DNA of 64,000 nt from Staphylococcus sp. MI 10-1553 (GCF_010365305.1 NZ_CP048279.1:806001-870000), one strand, 5' to 3'. Positions 35,080 through 43,866 are shown, numbered from the stretch's first letter. Notes: generated by a model not told the origin, from the letters alone. Translations and numbers: made by a program.

Positions 35080-38000
35080 TTAGTGTGACTGTTTTTTATC
35101 TTGGTGTTTTTTACGTGCAAAGAGTAATGCGCCTAAAGCAGCTAAAATACCACCGAATAATGTTCCTTGATGTGATTCAGTTTCACCTGTTTCAGGTAAA
35201 GCTTTTTGTTGTTCAGATGGTTTTGCCTTTTCGCCATGATTTTTTGATTGTGTAGCATCAGTTGAACCTGGTTTTTCAGGGTTCTGAATGCTTGGTACTC
35301 CCGGATAATTTGGTTGTTCCGGAGTAGGATTGTTCGGTTGACCTGGTTCAGAGGGTTGCTCTGGACTAGGATGATCTGGTTGACCAGGTTCAGAAGGTTG
35401 CTCTGGACTAGGATGATCTGGTTGACCAGGTTCAGAAGGTTGCTCTGGACTAGGATGATCTGGTTGACCAGGTTCAGAAGGTTGTTCTGGACTAGGATTG
35501 TCAGGTTGACCAGGATCTGGATTGTCAGGTTCAGTTGGTGGTACAGGTGTCTCTTTGTAGAAACCACTATCAATTGTTAAATCATCACTGTCCCCAACAG
35601 TTACTTTTGTAGAAGTACCGTTAGAGTCGTTATCAGTTGTACCTTGACCTGTTTGCGTAGGTGTATAACCCTCAGGTGTTTCGAAAGTAACAGTATAGTC
35701 CCCAGCTTTAACGTTTTCGAATAAGTAGTTACCATTGGCATCAGTAACACGAGTACCAACAACATTACCGTCCGCATCTGTCAATGTAACTTTAACGTTA
35801 GCAATACCTGGTTCATTGTCGTCTTGGATCCCGTCTTTATTCAAGTCGTCCCATACTTTGTCACCAATATTGTGAGTTGGTGGCACAGGTGGTTCAGCTT
35901 TGTAGAAACCACTGTCAATCGTTAAGTCATCATCCGTTTCGACAAAAATACGTGTTGAAGCACCGTTAGAGTCTTTGTCTAACGTACCTTGCCCCGTGAT
36001 AGTCGGCGTATAACCCTCAGGTGTTTCGAAAGTAACCGTGTATTCGCCTTCTTTAACGTTTTTAAATAAATAGTTTCCTTTATCGTCAGTCGTACGTGTA
36101 TCAACGACATTACCGTCCGCATCTGTCAATGTAACTTTAACGTTAGCAATACCTGGTTCATTCTCATCTTGGATTCCGTCTTTATTCAAGTCGTCCCAAA
36201 CTTTGTCACCAATATTTCGTGTAGGTGCTTCAGTTTGATAAAAACCTTGGTCAACGGTTAAGTTATTACCGTTACTAATTATGCCTTGTGCACTTGTAGG
36301 GCCATCTGAATCCAATGCATCATTACCTTGATTATGTGGACTTGCTGTATAGCCTTCAGGTGCTTTGAAGTCTACTGTATAAATCCCGTTTTTCAAATTA
36401 TCGAAAACGTATTTACCATTCGCATTTGTTTCAGTAAACTCTAGTACTTTGCCGTCTTTATCTTTTAAAGTAACGATGACGCCTGGGATACCAACTTCAC
36501 CCTCATCTTGGATCCCGTTTTTGTTCGCGTCATTCCAAACTTTGTCACCTAATTGATATGAAGCTTCTGTCCCATCTGCTGTACCGCTAGATGTGCTTTT
36601 CACAATGTTGTTATCCCAAGTTAAACGATCATATTGTCCATAAATATTTTTCGTGTACATTGAAGAACGTAAGTTTAAGTCTTCAGAAGAACCTGAAACC
36701 TCTTTACTTGAAACTTTAATAATATAGCGTGCACCGCGTAAGTCGCCGAGGTAAATATCCGCTAAGTTTTCACCGTCACGATAAACTGTTTTAAATTGGT
36801 CAGTTACATCTTGATATTGACTATCGTCTACACCGAAGCTGCTATTAAGCGCTTGTCCATCAGCAACTTTCAAAATTTTGATTTGAGTCGCATCTGGATT
36901 CACTTGACCATTACTTGTAGCAGGGTCATTTTGGAAACCTTGAACTCTTACGACAGTACCATGTGCTGTTCTTTGTAATGGATTTACATAAATATATTGT
37001 TCGTATTCACCCGTTTTAGGATCTTCCATCGTTATCATCGATTTCAAGTTAGAGTCACCTACACGGTAATATTGACCGTAGTGAACATTAATTTGTGTAT
37101 TGAAAGTTTCTCCAGCAATTTCATAATTTAATGGATATGTTGCTGAATCTTTTGCGACTTTACGGTCCACAAATTGTGTTAAATTAAATGAACCTGTCAC
37201 ATTTTGTAAATGATTAACAGCGCTAGTAAATCTGTAAGTCAATGTATGGCTATCTACATCATAGTCACCTAAAGCGATCACATCACCATTACTGTTTTTA
37301 AGTAGTTCTTTAAAGTCAGGTGAGTAACGTGTGTCTCCATAAGTGTTGACAGTATTAGGCATTTTAACTGTGAAGTAATCGCCTTCTTGAACTGTACCAA
37401 TGACAGAGAAACGACTCTTCAAGTAGAAGCTACCTGAGTTATTCGGTTCAATGTATGATTCACTGATACCCATATCTGAAGCTGTCACTTTATCATTCAC
37501 ATTTGTACCACCTGCAGCTGCTGGGGTAACCGCAGTCGCATTTACTGCACGCAATTGTGTTGTACCTTTAACCGTCTTTAATTGACGAGGTGCAGTCACT
37601 GCATTTCGTGTAGCGTCAACTTCTTCTGTTTTAACAGTTTTGTCTGGAATTGGTGTTGATTCAGTAGGTTGTTCATTTAAAGTTGAGTTTGATGTAGATG
37701 TCTCACCACTTGGTTCATCATTTGTAGGAAGTTGTTGATCATTCTTTTGCGGTGAAGATGTCGTAGTTGAGATACCTTGTTGCGATGAACGTGTAATTTG
37801 AGAATTAGAAGGTGTTTTTGCTTCTTGTTGTGCATTAGGTTTTTCCTGTGTGCGACTTACGCTTTCTTTTTCTACTTCTCGATTTGATGTATTTTCTGGT
37901 GATTCGTTCTGTAATGTTTCAGTCGCTTCATTTTGCGTTTCTTCTGTTTGAGCACCGTCAGCTTCTTTTGGACTTTCTTCAGCTTGCGTTGTGTTGTCTT

Positions 38001-38349
38001 TAACTTCTAATGATGCAGCATCTGAAGTTTGTTCAGCTTGTGTCGCTTCTTGAGCTTGAGTTGGTGCGATATCTGTTTTTGATTGTTCCGTTGTAGCTGT
38101 TGATTCATCTATAGAGGTTTCATTCACTTTTGTTTGTGAGTCAGCTTGTTCTTCTGCCGACGCTTTGTTTGAGCCCTCTTGTAATTGCGTCACAGTGACA
38201 GGCGTTGTTGAGTTTTCAGCTGCAAAAGCTTCGTGGTGAATGCCGAAAAATGCAACAGTCCCGATTAAAAAGGACGCTGTACCTACAGAACACTTTCGAA
38301 TAGAAAATCGGGATAGCGTTCTGGCATATTTTGAATTAGGGTTTTTCAT
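35080..38349 (-). CDS. Sdr-like LPXTG cell-wall-anchored surface protein
   Basis: 1089 residues. The YSIRK-type signal (FSIRKCSVGTAS, residues 15-26) leads to a cleavage zone near HHEAFA (43). A low-complexity Thr/Glu/Gln/Ser region runs to about 285, then an adhesin A region (about 285-590, N2-N3 fold, SdrC/D type). Three B repeats of about 110 residues (about 595-925) each hold the DLNKDGIQD-type Ca2+-binding motif. A proline-rich stalk (PEQPSEPGQPDHPS repeats) replaces the usual SD repeats. LPETG near 1051, a hydrophobic segment and a KKHQDKKQSH tail follow for sortase A. It is likely an MSCRAMM adhesin; the ligand is unknown. Confidence 0.92.
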   Translation of the reverse strand: MKNPNSKYARTLSRFSIRKCSVGTASFLIGTVAFFGIHHEAFAAENSTTPVTVTQLQEGSNKASAEEQADSQTKVNETSIDESTATTEQSKTDIAPTQAQEATQAEQTSDAASLEVKDNTTQAEESPKEADGAQTEETQNEATETLQNESPENTSNREVEKESVSRTQEKPNAQQEAKTPSNSQITRSSQQGISTTTSSPQKNDQQLPTNDEPSGETSTSNSTLNEQPTESTPIPDKTVKTEEVDATRNAVTAPRQLKTVKGTTQLRAVNATAVTPAAAGGTNVNDKVTASDMGISESYIEPNNSGSFYLKSRFSVIGTVQEGDYFTVKMPNTVNTYGDTRYSPDFKELLKNSNGDVIALGDYDVDSHTLTYRFTSAVNHLQNVTGSFNLTQFVDRKVAKDSATYPLNYEIAGETFNTQINVHYGQYYRVGDSNLKSMITMEDPKTGEYEQYIYVNPLQRTAHGTVVRVQGFQNDPATSNGQVNPDATQIKILKVADGQALNSSFGVDDSQYQDVTDQFKTVYRDGENLADIYLGDLRGARYIIKVSSKEVSGSSEDLNLRSSMYTKNIYGQYDRLTWDNNIVKSTSSGTADGTEASYQLGDKVWNDANKNGIQDEGEVGIPGVIVTLKDKDGKVLEFTETNANGKYVFDNLKNGIYTVDFKAPEGYTASPHNQGNDALDSDGPTSAQGIISNGNNLTVDQGFYQTEAPTRNIGDKVWDDLNKDGIQDENEPGIANVKVTLTDADGNVVDTRTTDDKGNYLFKNVKEGEYTVTFETPEGYTPTITGQGTLDKDSNGASTRIFVETDDDLTIDSGFYKAEPPVPPTHNIGDKVWDDLNKDGIQDDNEPGIANVKVTLTDADGNVVGTRVTDANGNYLFENVKAGDYTVTFETPEGYTPTQTGQGTTDNDSNGTSTKVTVGDSDDLTIDSGFYKETPVPPTEPDNPDPGQPDNPSPEQPSEPGQPDHPSPEQPSEPGQPDHPSPEQPSEPGQPDHPSPEQPSEPGQPNNPTPEQPNYPGVPSIQNPEKPGSTDATQSKNHGEKAKPSEQQKALPETGETESHQGTLFGGILAALGALLFARKKHQDKKQSH
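35359..35484 (-). repeat. Three identical 42-bp repeats in the surface-protein stalk
   Basis: The plus-strand unit starting CTCTGGACTAGGATGATC is present three times without a mismatch (35359-35400, 35401-35442, 35443-35484), with diverged copies on both sides. Each unit codes 14 residues (PEQPSEPGQPDHPS). Identity suggests recent expansion. Confidence 0.9.
35560..36580 (-). repeat. SdrD-type B-repeat coding region (three copies)
   Basis: Three approximately 330-bp modules. The two 3'-proximal ones share long near-identical stretches (for example AATGTAACTTTAACGTTAGC read on the plus strand at both 35771 and 36128 zones). The 5' one is clearly diverged. This allows gain or loss of repeats by recombination. 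Confidence 0.75.
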
Positions 38350-38928
38350 TTAAATATCATCTCCAATAACATTTGTTGATTTAAAATTCCAATCAATCGC
38401 GTAAAAATTCTATCATAATAAACTCTTTAATACAAGAATAAAAAATAAAAGATTTAATTAATCAAGATTTTTTAAACGCAATCTTTTCTACTGTATAAGT
38501 ATTATTTTTTTTGTAAAGGGTTAATTTTGTACACTAATACCGTGCAACAAAATAATGATTAACTAAGACTCATGAATTAATTTGATTATTATATTATAAT
38601 ATAACAATCTGTATATGAGTGCGTTATCTTTCAATTCATTTATAGCTTTATATATTTCATCATTTGGGGTATCAACTACTTAATAAGAAAGAAATTTAAC
38701 AAATTAATCAATCTTTACAACAAAGAACCCATACGCCTAAAAAGTAACGCTGCCCCTCATCCTATTTAAGAATCACTATGGTTAAGATTAGGACCTCGCT
38801 TATGTTTCTATCAATCGTTCCAAAATAATATAGAGGCATTACTGTCCTGCCCAGCCATATGCTTTTTATATTTGAGATATGTTACTCGATGGTATAAGCT
38901 CTTTTTCTAACACTAGCATATCTCGACA
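38350..38928. other. Long AT-rich gap upstream of the surface-protein gene
   Basis: The proximal part carries the surface-protein promoter zone. The part near 38700-38930 reads in the minus direction as interrupted short frames (for example KAYGWAGQ between stops) and looks like decayed coding DNA. I cannot name the parent gene. Confidence 0.35.
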
Positions 38929-39327
38929 TTGAATGCCTTCTTCATAGAAACACAACAGATGCCAGTAAGCAAAAAGGAAGTGGAAAATGCGATTAATAAA
39001 TCGATTTTTGATGTCGCATCAGATTTTGGATATTCTTTTAAATCATCAGGTAAATACTATATTGGAATCGAACATGATTCTTTAGTATTAAACAAAGCGA
39101 AAAACACTTACAACTGGTATTCTAAAGGCGAATATGGTAACACGATTAACTTTGTTCAGAAAGAATTAGGAGTAGATTTCATCAATGCTGTAAAATATTT
39201 AAATGATCAAGAGTATACAACAGCCAAAAATTATGAAGAAGCATCATCGATAAAATATGATGCTTCTTCATATGAATATGAACCCAAAGATCAAATAGAT
39301 GAAGAATTTGCTGGCATAGAAATGTAA
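38929..39327 (+). pseudogene. Relic of a DUF3991/toprim-type mobile-element protein
   Basis: 132 residues; from MPVSKKEVENAI onward it resembles the N-terminal part of DUF3991/TOPRIM proteins of staphylococcal and enterococcal plasmids and conjugative elements (SLVLNKAKNTYNWYSKGEYGNTINFV; the zinc-finger-like primase N-domain). Intact relatives are several hundred residues; here the frame ends soon after an acidic tail. No ribosome site precedes the ATG. It is therefore probably a non-expressed or truncated remnant. A strong terminator follows. Confidence 0.55.
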
Positions 39328-39338
39328 GGCGAGATAAG

Positions 39339-39374
39339 AGGGGAGGGCTTTTTCAGCCTCCCCCCCCTTTTTTT
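39339..39374 (+). terminator. Terminator after the relic gene
   Basis: GGGGAGG-CT pairs with AGCCTCCCC, followed by a T-run at 39368-39374. Confidence 0.75.
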
Positions 39375-39400
39375 GTAATTTTATCTGAGTATAAAACGAT

Positions 39401-39473
39401 GTGACTAATTGATAAAATGCTTGTGACTAGCTTGTGACTAAAATGATGATTTTTTAGTCATTGTCTAGTCACA
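39401..39473. repeat. Nested palindrome and GTGACTA repeats
   Basis: TGTGACTAG (39422-39430) and CTAGTCACA (39465-39473) are exact inverted copies. Inside them, TGACTAAAAT and ATTTTTTAGTCA form a second inverted pair around GATG. A further GTGACTA lies at 39401. There is no T-run on either side. It may be a protein-binding site (integrase arms, transfer or partition site) of the lost element. Confidence 0.6.
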
Positions 39474-39589
39474 TTGTGGCGAAATTTTTTTTAAACTAAG
39501 TTAAAGGTAGTTAAACAAAGTTTGTCTCTTATTTTTATAATCTCCTGAAACCCTTGATACGACTGGATTTGACGAAGAAATAAAAAAAG

Positions 39590-39620
39590 CGTCAAAAAAG
39601 TATTTTAAACTTTTTTGACG
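39590..39620. terminator. Terminator of the tRNA operon
   Basis: CGTCAAAAAAGT (39590-39601) and ACTTTTTTGACG (39609-39620) form a perfect 12-bp stem just behind tRNA-Ser. Confidence 0.8.
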
Positions 39621-39626
39621 TCCTAG

Positions 39627-39715
39627 CGGAAACGGAGGGATTCGAACCCTCGCGCCGCTTTCGCGACCTACACCCTTAGCAGGGGCGCCTCTTCAGCCAA
39701 CTTGAGTACGTTTCC
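39627..39715 (-). tRNA. tRNA-Ser (GCT)
   Basis: On the minus strand the acceptor GGAAACG pairs with CGTTTCC, the anticodon is GCT in CTGCTAA, a long variable arm (serine type) is present and the T-loop reads GGTTCGAATCC. CCA is not encoded. Confidence 0.95.
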
Positions 39716-39716
39716 A

Positions 39717-39791
39717 TGGCTCCACAGGTAGGACTCGAACCTACGACCGATCGGTTAACAGCCGATAGCTCTACCACTGAGCTACTGTGGA
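39717..39791 (-). tRNA. tRNA-Asn (GTT)
   Basis: On the minus strand TCCACAG opens the acceptor, the anticodon is GTT in CTGTTAA, the T-loop reads GGTTCGAGTCC and CCA is encoded at the 3' end. It is followed one base later by tRNA-Ser, so the two share a transcript. Confidence 0.96.
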
Positions 39792-39815
39792 ATAACTTTT
39801 TCAATCACAAATATT

Positions 39816-39843
39816 ATTATATCAACATCATTGAAGAAATCAA
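39816..39843 (-). promoter_or_regulatory. Promoter of the tRNA operon
   Basis: Minus strand TTGATT (39838-39843), 16 bases, TATAAT (39816-39821), 25 bases before tRNA-Asn. Confidence 0.65.
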
Positions 39844-39860
39844 GGGTTAAAAACAAAAAA

Positions 39861-39903
39861 GTTAACGGAACATTTACACTATGCGTATATAAATTCCGCT
39901 AAC
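39861..39903 (-). terminator. Terminator of comK
   Basis: GTTAGCGGAA/TTCCGTTAAC stem on the minus strand (one G-T pair), then TTTTTTG. Confidence 0.7.
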
Positions 39904-40004
39904 TTTACACTTTGTTAAAGAAATAGTCTGAATTAAGTATGTTGCGTTTTCTCGCAAGTCATGCAATCATGATTCATTCAATACAAAATATCAAAATAAA
40001 GTGG

Positions 40005-40622
40005 CTACAAGTAAGTTGCGTTTTTCTTCTTTTCTTCTAATTCCCTTTTTGCATTTTCTAATAAGGCATATTGTGATAGAGCTTCAAAAATATTAAAAGG
40101 TTGCTGGTCATAATCAATAGGTTTTTCAGGATTATGTGTTTGTACTTGATTAGACCTTCCTACTAAATAAGCGAAATAAACACAATTCAATAATTGATGT
40201 TTAACACTATGATGCGAAATAGGCAGTGTGACAGTTAGATCATTGGCAAAAGTGACTTTACAACGGGCGCCTTTTAATGGTTTAAGTTTGACTACGTAAT
40301 GCATATTCAGCCAACTATTTTCAGGAACCCTGTCCGAGTGAGTGGGGAAAAAGTAGGTTTGATAAATCGGAGTGAGCAATATTGGTGTCTTGTTAGAGAT
40401 ATTGGCGATACGTTTAGCTTGTGCTTTTCTTCCAGAGTACGATTCACCATAATGTCTACAACTACGCTCAATAATACGTTGGGCACGATCGTGAATAATA
40501 AAATGATCACTATCGTATCTATAGATTTCCGTACTCATGAGCGCACCATCCGGACCATCTACTGGTCTCAAAAACATATCTCCTTTACTAATTGCATACC
40601 TGATGTTGGATTTTTGGTCCAT
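40005..40622 (-). CDS. comK: Competence transcription factor ComK
   Basis: A 205-residue ComK-family DNA-binding activator, from MDQKSNIRYAISKGDMFLRP through the IYRYDSDHFIIHDRAQRIIERSC block and the ISNKTPILLTPIYQTYFFPT core to the ENSWLNMHYV block. Full length, no stops. It switches on late competence genes by binding A/T-rich K-boxes. In staphylococci it is normally silent and needs SigH for full effect. The promoter is near consensus and a CodY-like box lies farther upstream. Confidence 0.92.
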   Translation of the reverse strand: MDQKSNIRYAISKGDMFLRPVDGPDGALMSTEIYRYDSDHFIIHDRAQRIIERSCRHYGESYSGRKAQAKRIANISNKTPILLTPIYQTYFFPTHSDRVPENSWLNMHYVVKLKPLKGARCKVTFANDLTVTLPISHHSVKHQLLNCVYFAYLVGRSNQVQTHNPEKPIDYDQQPFNIFEALSQYALLENAKRELEEKKKNATYL

Positions 40623-40672
40623 AATAGAACCCTCCTATCTCTTAAGGTGTCGGGTCTCTCTATCTAATTCCC

Positions 40673-40700
40673 ATTATATGAATATCCTGAATTAAGTCAA
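40673..40700 (-). promoter_or_regulatory. Promoter of comK
   Basis: Minus strand TTGACT (40695-40700), 16 bases, TATAAT (40673-40678). Confidence 0.65.
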
Positions 40701-40765
40701 TGTCTTTTTGTAAATATATGGATAATATTACAAAAATTAGATAAAAATTTGACTTAATTACTTTA

Positions 40766-40780
40766 AAAATTCAGAAAATT
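40766..40780. promoter_or_regulatory. CodY-box-like site between comK and the IDEAL gene
   Basis: AAAATTCAGAAAATT, two mismatches from AATTTTCWGAAAATT, directly before the -35 of the IDEAL-domain gene and about 65 bases from the comK -35. CodY is a known repressor of comK in Bacillus. Confidence 0.4.
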
Positions 40781-40782
40781 CA

Positions 40783-40811
40783 TTGCGTTTTGCGACATGT
40801 TTCGTTATACT
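40783..40811 (+). promoter_or_regulatory. Promoter of the IDEAL-domain gene
   Basis: TTGCGT (40783-40788), 17 bases, TATACT (40806-40811). Confidence 0.6.
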
Positions 40812-40858
40812 ATTAAATAACTTAATACTATGCATTTAACACAAAGGAGTGACTCAAC

Positions 40859-41077
40859 ATGAAAAATCAAACTGATGTAAAGAAACAAATGGTTGCTGAC
40901 CCGGTCCGTACGATTAATCAGCTGGGCGTTGAACTTGTGATTGAACATGCATTAAAGAACCAAAGAAAGCGGAAATTGCAGCATTTAATTGATGAAGCAT
41001 TGGTCAATAAAAATGAACAAGCATTTCTTAAGTATACTGATGAATATTTAGAGTTGGAGGCAGTCAACGGTGAGTAG
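40859..41077 (+). CDS. IDEAL-domain protein
   Basis: A 72-residue cytoplasmic protein whose C-terminal half holds the IDEAL signature (HLIDEALVNKNEQAFLKYTDE). The IDEAL domain is found in small Firmicutes proteins, and ComK interactors such as MecA are not related; its function is unclear. AAAGGAG precedes the ATG. It is divergent from comK with a shared regulatory region and is followed by its own terminator. Confidence 0.85.
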   Translation: MKNQTDVKKQMVADPVRTINQLGVELVIEHALKNQRKRKLQHLIDEALVNKNEQAFLKYTDEYLELEAVNGE

Positions 41078-41104
41078 TCAAATGATATCCACGTCTTCAA
41101 ATTA

Positions 41105-41143
41105 AACAGGACTATCCGTCATGTGTGGGGTAGTCCTGTTTTT
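41105..41143 (+). terminator. Terminator of the IDEAL gene
   Basis: AACAGGACTA (41105-41114) and TAGTCCTGTT (41131-41140) are exact inverse copies, followed by TTT. Confidence 0.85.
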
Positions 41144-41298
41144 ATGTCATTATATTAAATTTTTCACTGTCTTATATTCAGAAATTAACTAATGAGAGAA
41201 TATTTACACTTCTAGCAAAAGTAAAACATATTACATTTGTCTCAGAATAAGATGAAGTTAATATACAATATGATTAATGACAGTGTGGTCTACGTGTA

Positions 41299-42291
41299 TT
41301 AAACCATCATGTCGATGAGACCATCACGAGGAATGTCACCAAAGTAATGATAAAGATCATAATTTTTGAGCGCTTCTTGGATGGCTGCTCTTTGATGTAA
41401 AACGTCTGTAAGTGCATTTTCAAGTTCGGTCACATCACCTTCACCGAAAAAGTCCCCGAAAATTTTAGCATGCGCAATACGACCTTTTTTGACATCAAGT
41501 TTAATTTGAACAAAACCTTTTTCAAATTTATGCTCACGCTCAAAGTTATATTTTGGATTTTTACCGTAATTCCAATCCCACGTACGATATTTTTCGTTAC
41601 TTAACTTTTCAATATTTTTCCAGTCTTCCTCTGTCAAAGTATAAGATTCGACTTCTGCTTCACCGAATAATTTTTTAAGTATAATCGCTTTGAATGCTTC
41701 AATATCGAGCGGTTCATCTAAAAATTCTTGAATGTTGGCGACCCGTTTACGGACAGATTTGACACCTTTAGATTGAATTTTTGCAGGATTGACACGCAAT
41801 GCATTTTGCACTTCATCCAAATCACTGTTCAACATGAGTGTCCCATGACTAAACATACGATCTTTCACTTTTACCATCGCATTACCAGAGATTTTAGCTT
41901 GGCCAACTTGAATATCGTTGCGGCCTGTGAGTTCGGCCTTTACACCTAAATCGTTGAGGACTTCAACAATCGGCTGCGTGAATTTTTTGAAGTTATGAAA
42001 ACTATCGCCATCATCTTTAGTAATGAAGCTAAAGTTCAAATTACCGAAATCGTGATACACTGCGCCACCCCCAGAAATACGGCGCACGACATCAATCGCA
42101 TTTGTTTCGATGTAGGGTTGATGCACTTCTTCAATCGTATTTTGGTTTTTGCCAACAATGATGGACGGTCGGTTAATATAAAATAGGAAATAACTATCGT
42201 TGTCATCCATAGGTACTGTTTTTAAAACGTATTCTTCCATCGCTAAGTTTAATGTTGGATCAGTATGGTTTTGATTACTAATAAATTTCAC
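41299..42291 (-). CDS. lplA: Lipoate-protein ligase A
   Basis: A 330-residue enzyme of the biotin/lipoate ligase family: RRISGGGAVYHDFGNLNFSF (near residue 70) is the lipoyl-AMP binding loop, KISGNAMVKVKDRMFSHGTLM (near 133) holds the catalytic lysine, and a C-terminal accessory domain follows (about 245-330). It attaches scavenged lipoate to E2 and GcvH proteins using ATP. The start is a GTG nine bases after AAAGGAG. Confidence 0.93.
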   Translation of the reverse strand: MKFISNQNHTDPTLNLAMEEYVLKTVPMDDNDSYFLFYINRPSIIVGKNQNTIEEVHQPYIETNAIDVVRRISGGGAVYHDFGNLNFSFITKDDGDSFHNFKKFTQPIVEVLNDLGVKAELTGRNDIQVGQAKISGNAMVKVKDRMFSHGTLMLNSDLDEVQNALRVNPAKIQSKGVKSVRKRVANIQEFLDEPLDIEAFKAIILKKLFGEAEVESYTLTEEDWKNIEKLSNEKYRTWDWNYGKNPKYNFEREHKFEKGFVQIKLDVKKGRIAHAKIFGDFFGEGDVTELENALTDVLHQRAAIQEALKNYDLYHYFGDIPRDGLIDMMV

Positions 42292-42478
42292 TCAGAAACA
42301 CTCCTTTCCCAAAATATGCCCTTACTTATGTTATGCATGATTTAATTCGATTTTTCCAATCATTTATCTTAAAAAGACACTGAATGTAAATAATTTCTGA
42401 CAATTGACGTAAATTGTTTATTTAAAATGTAAATTTTAGTACAATATATGCTAGTAAATTTCTAAGGGGGACAGAAAG

Positions 42479-42664
42479 ATGACAATTGCAGAAGTAGGAG
42501 ACATTGTAGAATTTTATGATGGGATACGAGGAAAAGTTGAAAAAATCAATGATAACTCTGTCATTGTTGATTTAACGATTATGGAAAATTTCAGCGATTT
42601 AGATTTGCCTGAAAAAACAGTGATTAATCATAAGAGATATAAAATTATTGAACAAAAAGGATAA
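42479..42664 (+). CDS. DUF2187 family small protein
   Basis: A 61-residue acidic, probably beta-rich cytoplasmic protein of the YkvS/DUF2187 type (VGDIVEFYDGIRGKVEKIN, SH3/KOW-like). Function unknown. AAGGGGGAC precedes the ATG. The next gene begins 7 bases after its stop, suggesting a two-gene unit. Confidence 0.85.
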   Translation: MTIAEVGDIVEFYDGIRGKVEKINDNSVIVDLTIMENFSDLDLPEKTVINHKRYKIIEQKG

Positions 42665-42670
42665 ACGCAT

Positions 42671-43273
42671 ATGAAAAAGATCAACAAACCGCTACTTTGG
42701 TTTATACTAAGCTTTATTGCTTTCCACATCATTTTAATGTTGTTGTGGGGTGAGCACGGTGTATATTGGCAACTCTATACAGGAATTATGTTAATAGCAG
42801 GAATTAGTTATGTATTTTATCAAAGAGATTTTGCATCCAAACGTCTATTAACATCCATTGCGATAGGGTTAGCGACTGGTGTTGCGCTTGTACTTATACA
42901 AGTCATTTTCTCATGGATTACTTCAGAACTGACGTATGCTTCGTTGATTAAACAATTATCACGAACAGGTGTCTATTTTAAATGGCAAATTTTAGTGACG
43001 CTTTTATTTGTAATGCCATGTCATGAATTATATATGCGTACTATCTTACAAAAAGAAATCGTGCGTATGACTTCAAAACCGTGGCTCGCTATATTAGTCG
43101 GTGCTTTAGCTTCAGGTTCATTTTTTATCTATTTAGATCAATGGTGGATCGTGACATTCATTTTTGTTTGCCAATTGTTGCTCGGTTTTAGTTATATGTA
43201 CACACGCCGAATTATCACCACAACAGTCGCTCAAATTGTAGCGGTCGTCATTTTATTGATTTTTCATGGTTAA
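42671..43273 (+). CDS. Membrane protein, degenerate CPBP/CAAX-protease-like
   Basis: 200 residues with 6-7 membrane segments. The segment MPCHELYMRTIL near residue 117 sits where CPBP intramembrane proteases carry EExxxR; here the first Glu is His. The usual second motif FxxxH is replaced by FFIYLD. It therefore resembles a CPBP fold lacking the catalytic residues, perhaps a non-enzymatic paralogue. Similar genes lie beside DUF2187 in other staphylococci, as I recall. A terminator follows. Confidence 0.6.
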   Translation: MKKINKPLLWFILSFIAFHIILMLLWGEHGVYWQLYTGIMLIAGISYVFYQRDFASKRLLTSIAIGLATGVALVLIQVIFSWITSELTYASLIKQLSRTGVYFKWQILVTLLFVMPCHELYMRTILQKEIVRMTSKPWLAILVGALASGSFFIYLDQWWIVTFIFVCQLLLGFSYMYTRRIITTTVAQIVAVVILLIFHG

Positions 43274-43278
43274 ACCTT

Positions 43279-43322
43279 ACACAGTAAATGTTGTTTTTCA
43301 TACAATGTTTGCTGTGTTTTTG
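43279..43322 (+). terminator. Terminator after the CPBP-like gene
   Basis: ACACAG...CTGTGT with inner AAA/TTT pairing, then TTTT. Confidence 0.55.
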
Positions 43323-43455
43323 TGTTTTTAATGTGATAAAAAGCATATCCAATACATCTTTTTGAATCAAATCATGACATCTTTTTTCAAATCAGGGTAT
43401 AGGATAAAATCAAGTCAATTACAGGTAAATCACGCGATGATGTTGCATGCCTATA

Positions 43456-43866
43456 CTATTCAATAGCATACAATTCGTTCAACCCGATGACTAATCGATC
43501 TGTGCGCCGTTCATTAGTGAGCACTAATTCGTTCGTCAATGTATCGATACTCGCGATATAACCTTGAATGGTATGAATGTGTCCAGCGCGCCAATAGTGA
43601 ATTTTACTAAAAGCGTTGTGCGATATTTTTAAATGCAGCATTTGGTTCAGTTCATTGATTTGATCTTCGCTTAAGTCAGGACGATCGATTTTAAGTTGAT
43701 TGGCCTCGAACTGTTTAATTGCTTCAAACTGTTCGGGCAATGTTGCGAAAGGGGCCCATTTCACAATGCCACGCCCTCTAGGAATTCGAGTGTTAAGATA
43801 TTGTCTTGGAATTTTTCGATAGTCTGTTTCAGATTGGTATGCTGTAGGGAGCGTACGATCATGCAT
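43456..43866 (-). CDS. YolD-like family protein
   Basis: A 136-residue protein with the YolD-like signature RGRGIVKWAPFATLPEQFEAI near residue 30 and a C-terminal SH3-like part (GYIASIDTLTNELVL). In Bacillus, YolD-like genes pair with SOS Y-family polymerases (UvrX/YqjW); no polymerase gene is adjacent here. GAGGTGATT precedes ATG 43866. Its promoter carries a LexA-type box, supporting a DNA-damage role. Confidence 0.8.
   Translation of the reverse strand: MHDRTLPTAYQSETDYRKIPRQYLNTRIPRGRGIVKWAPFATLPEQFEAIKQFEANQLKIDRPDLSEDQINELNQMLHLKISHNAFSKIHYWRAGHIHTIQGYIASIDTLTNELVLTNERRTDRLVIGLNELYAIE

Noticed and set aside
35359..35484. CRISPR-like regular 42-bp repetition
   Set aside because: Units are contiguous without spacers and code for the stalk; no cas genes are present.
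35314..35580. 88-codon plus-strand frame of RMIWLTRFRRLLW-type repeats
   Set aside because: It is the reverse reading of the proline-rich stalk repeats of the surface protein.
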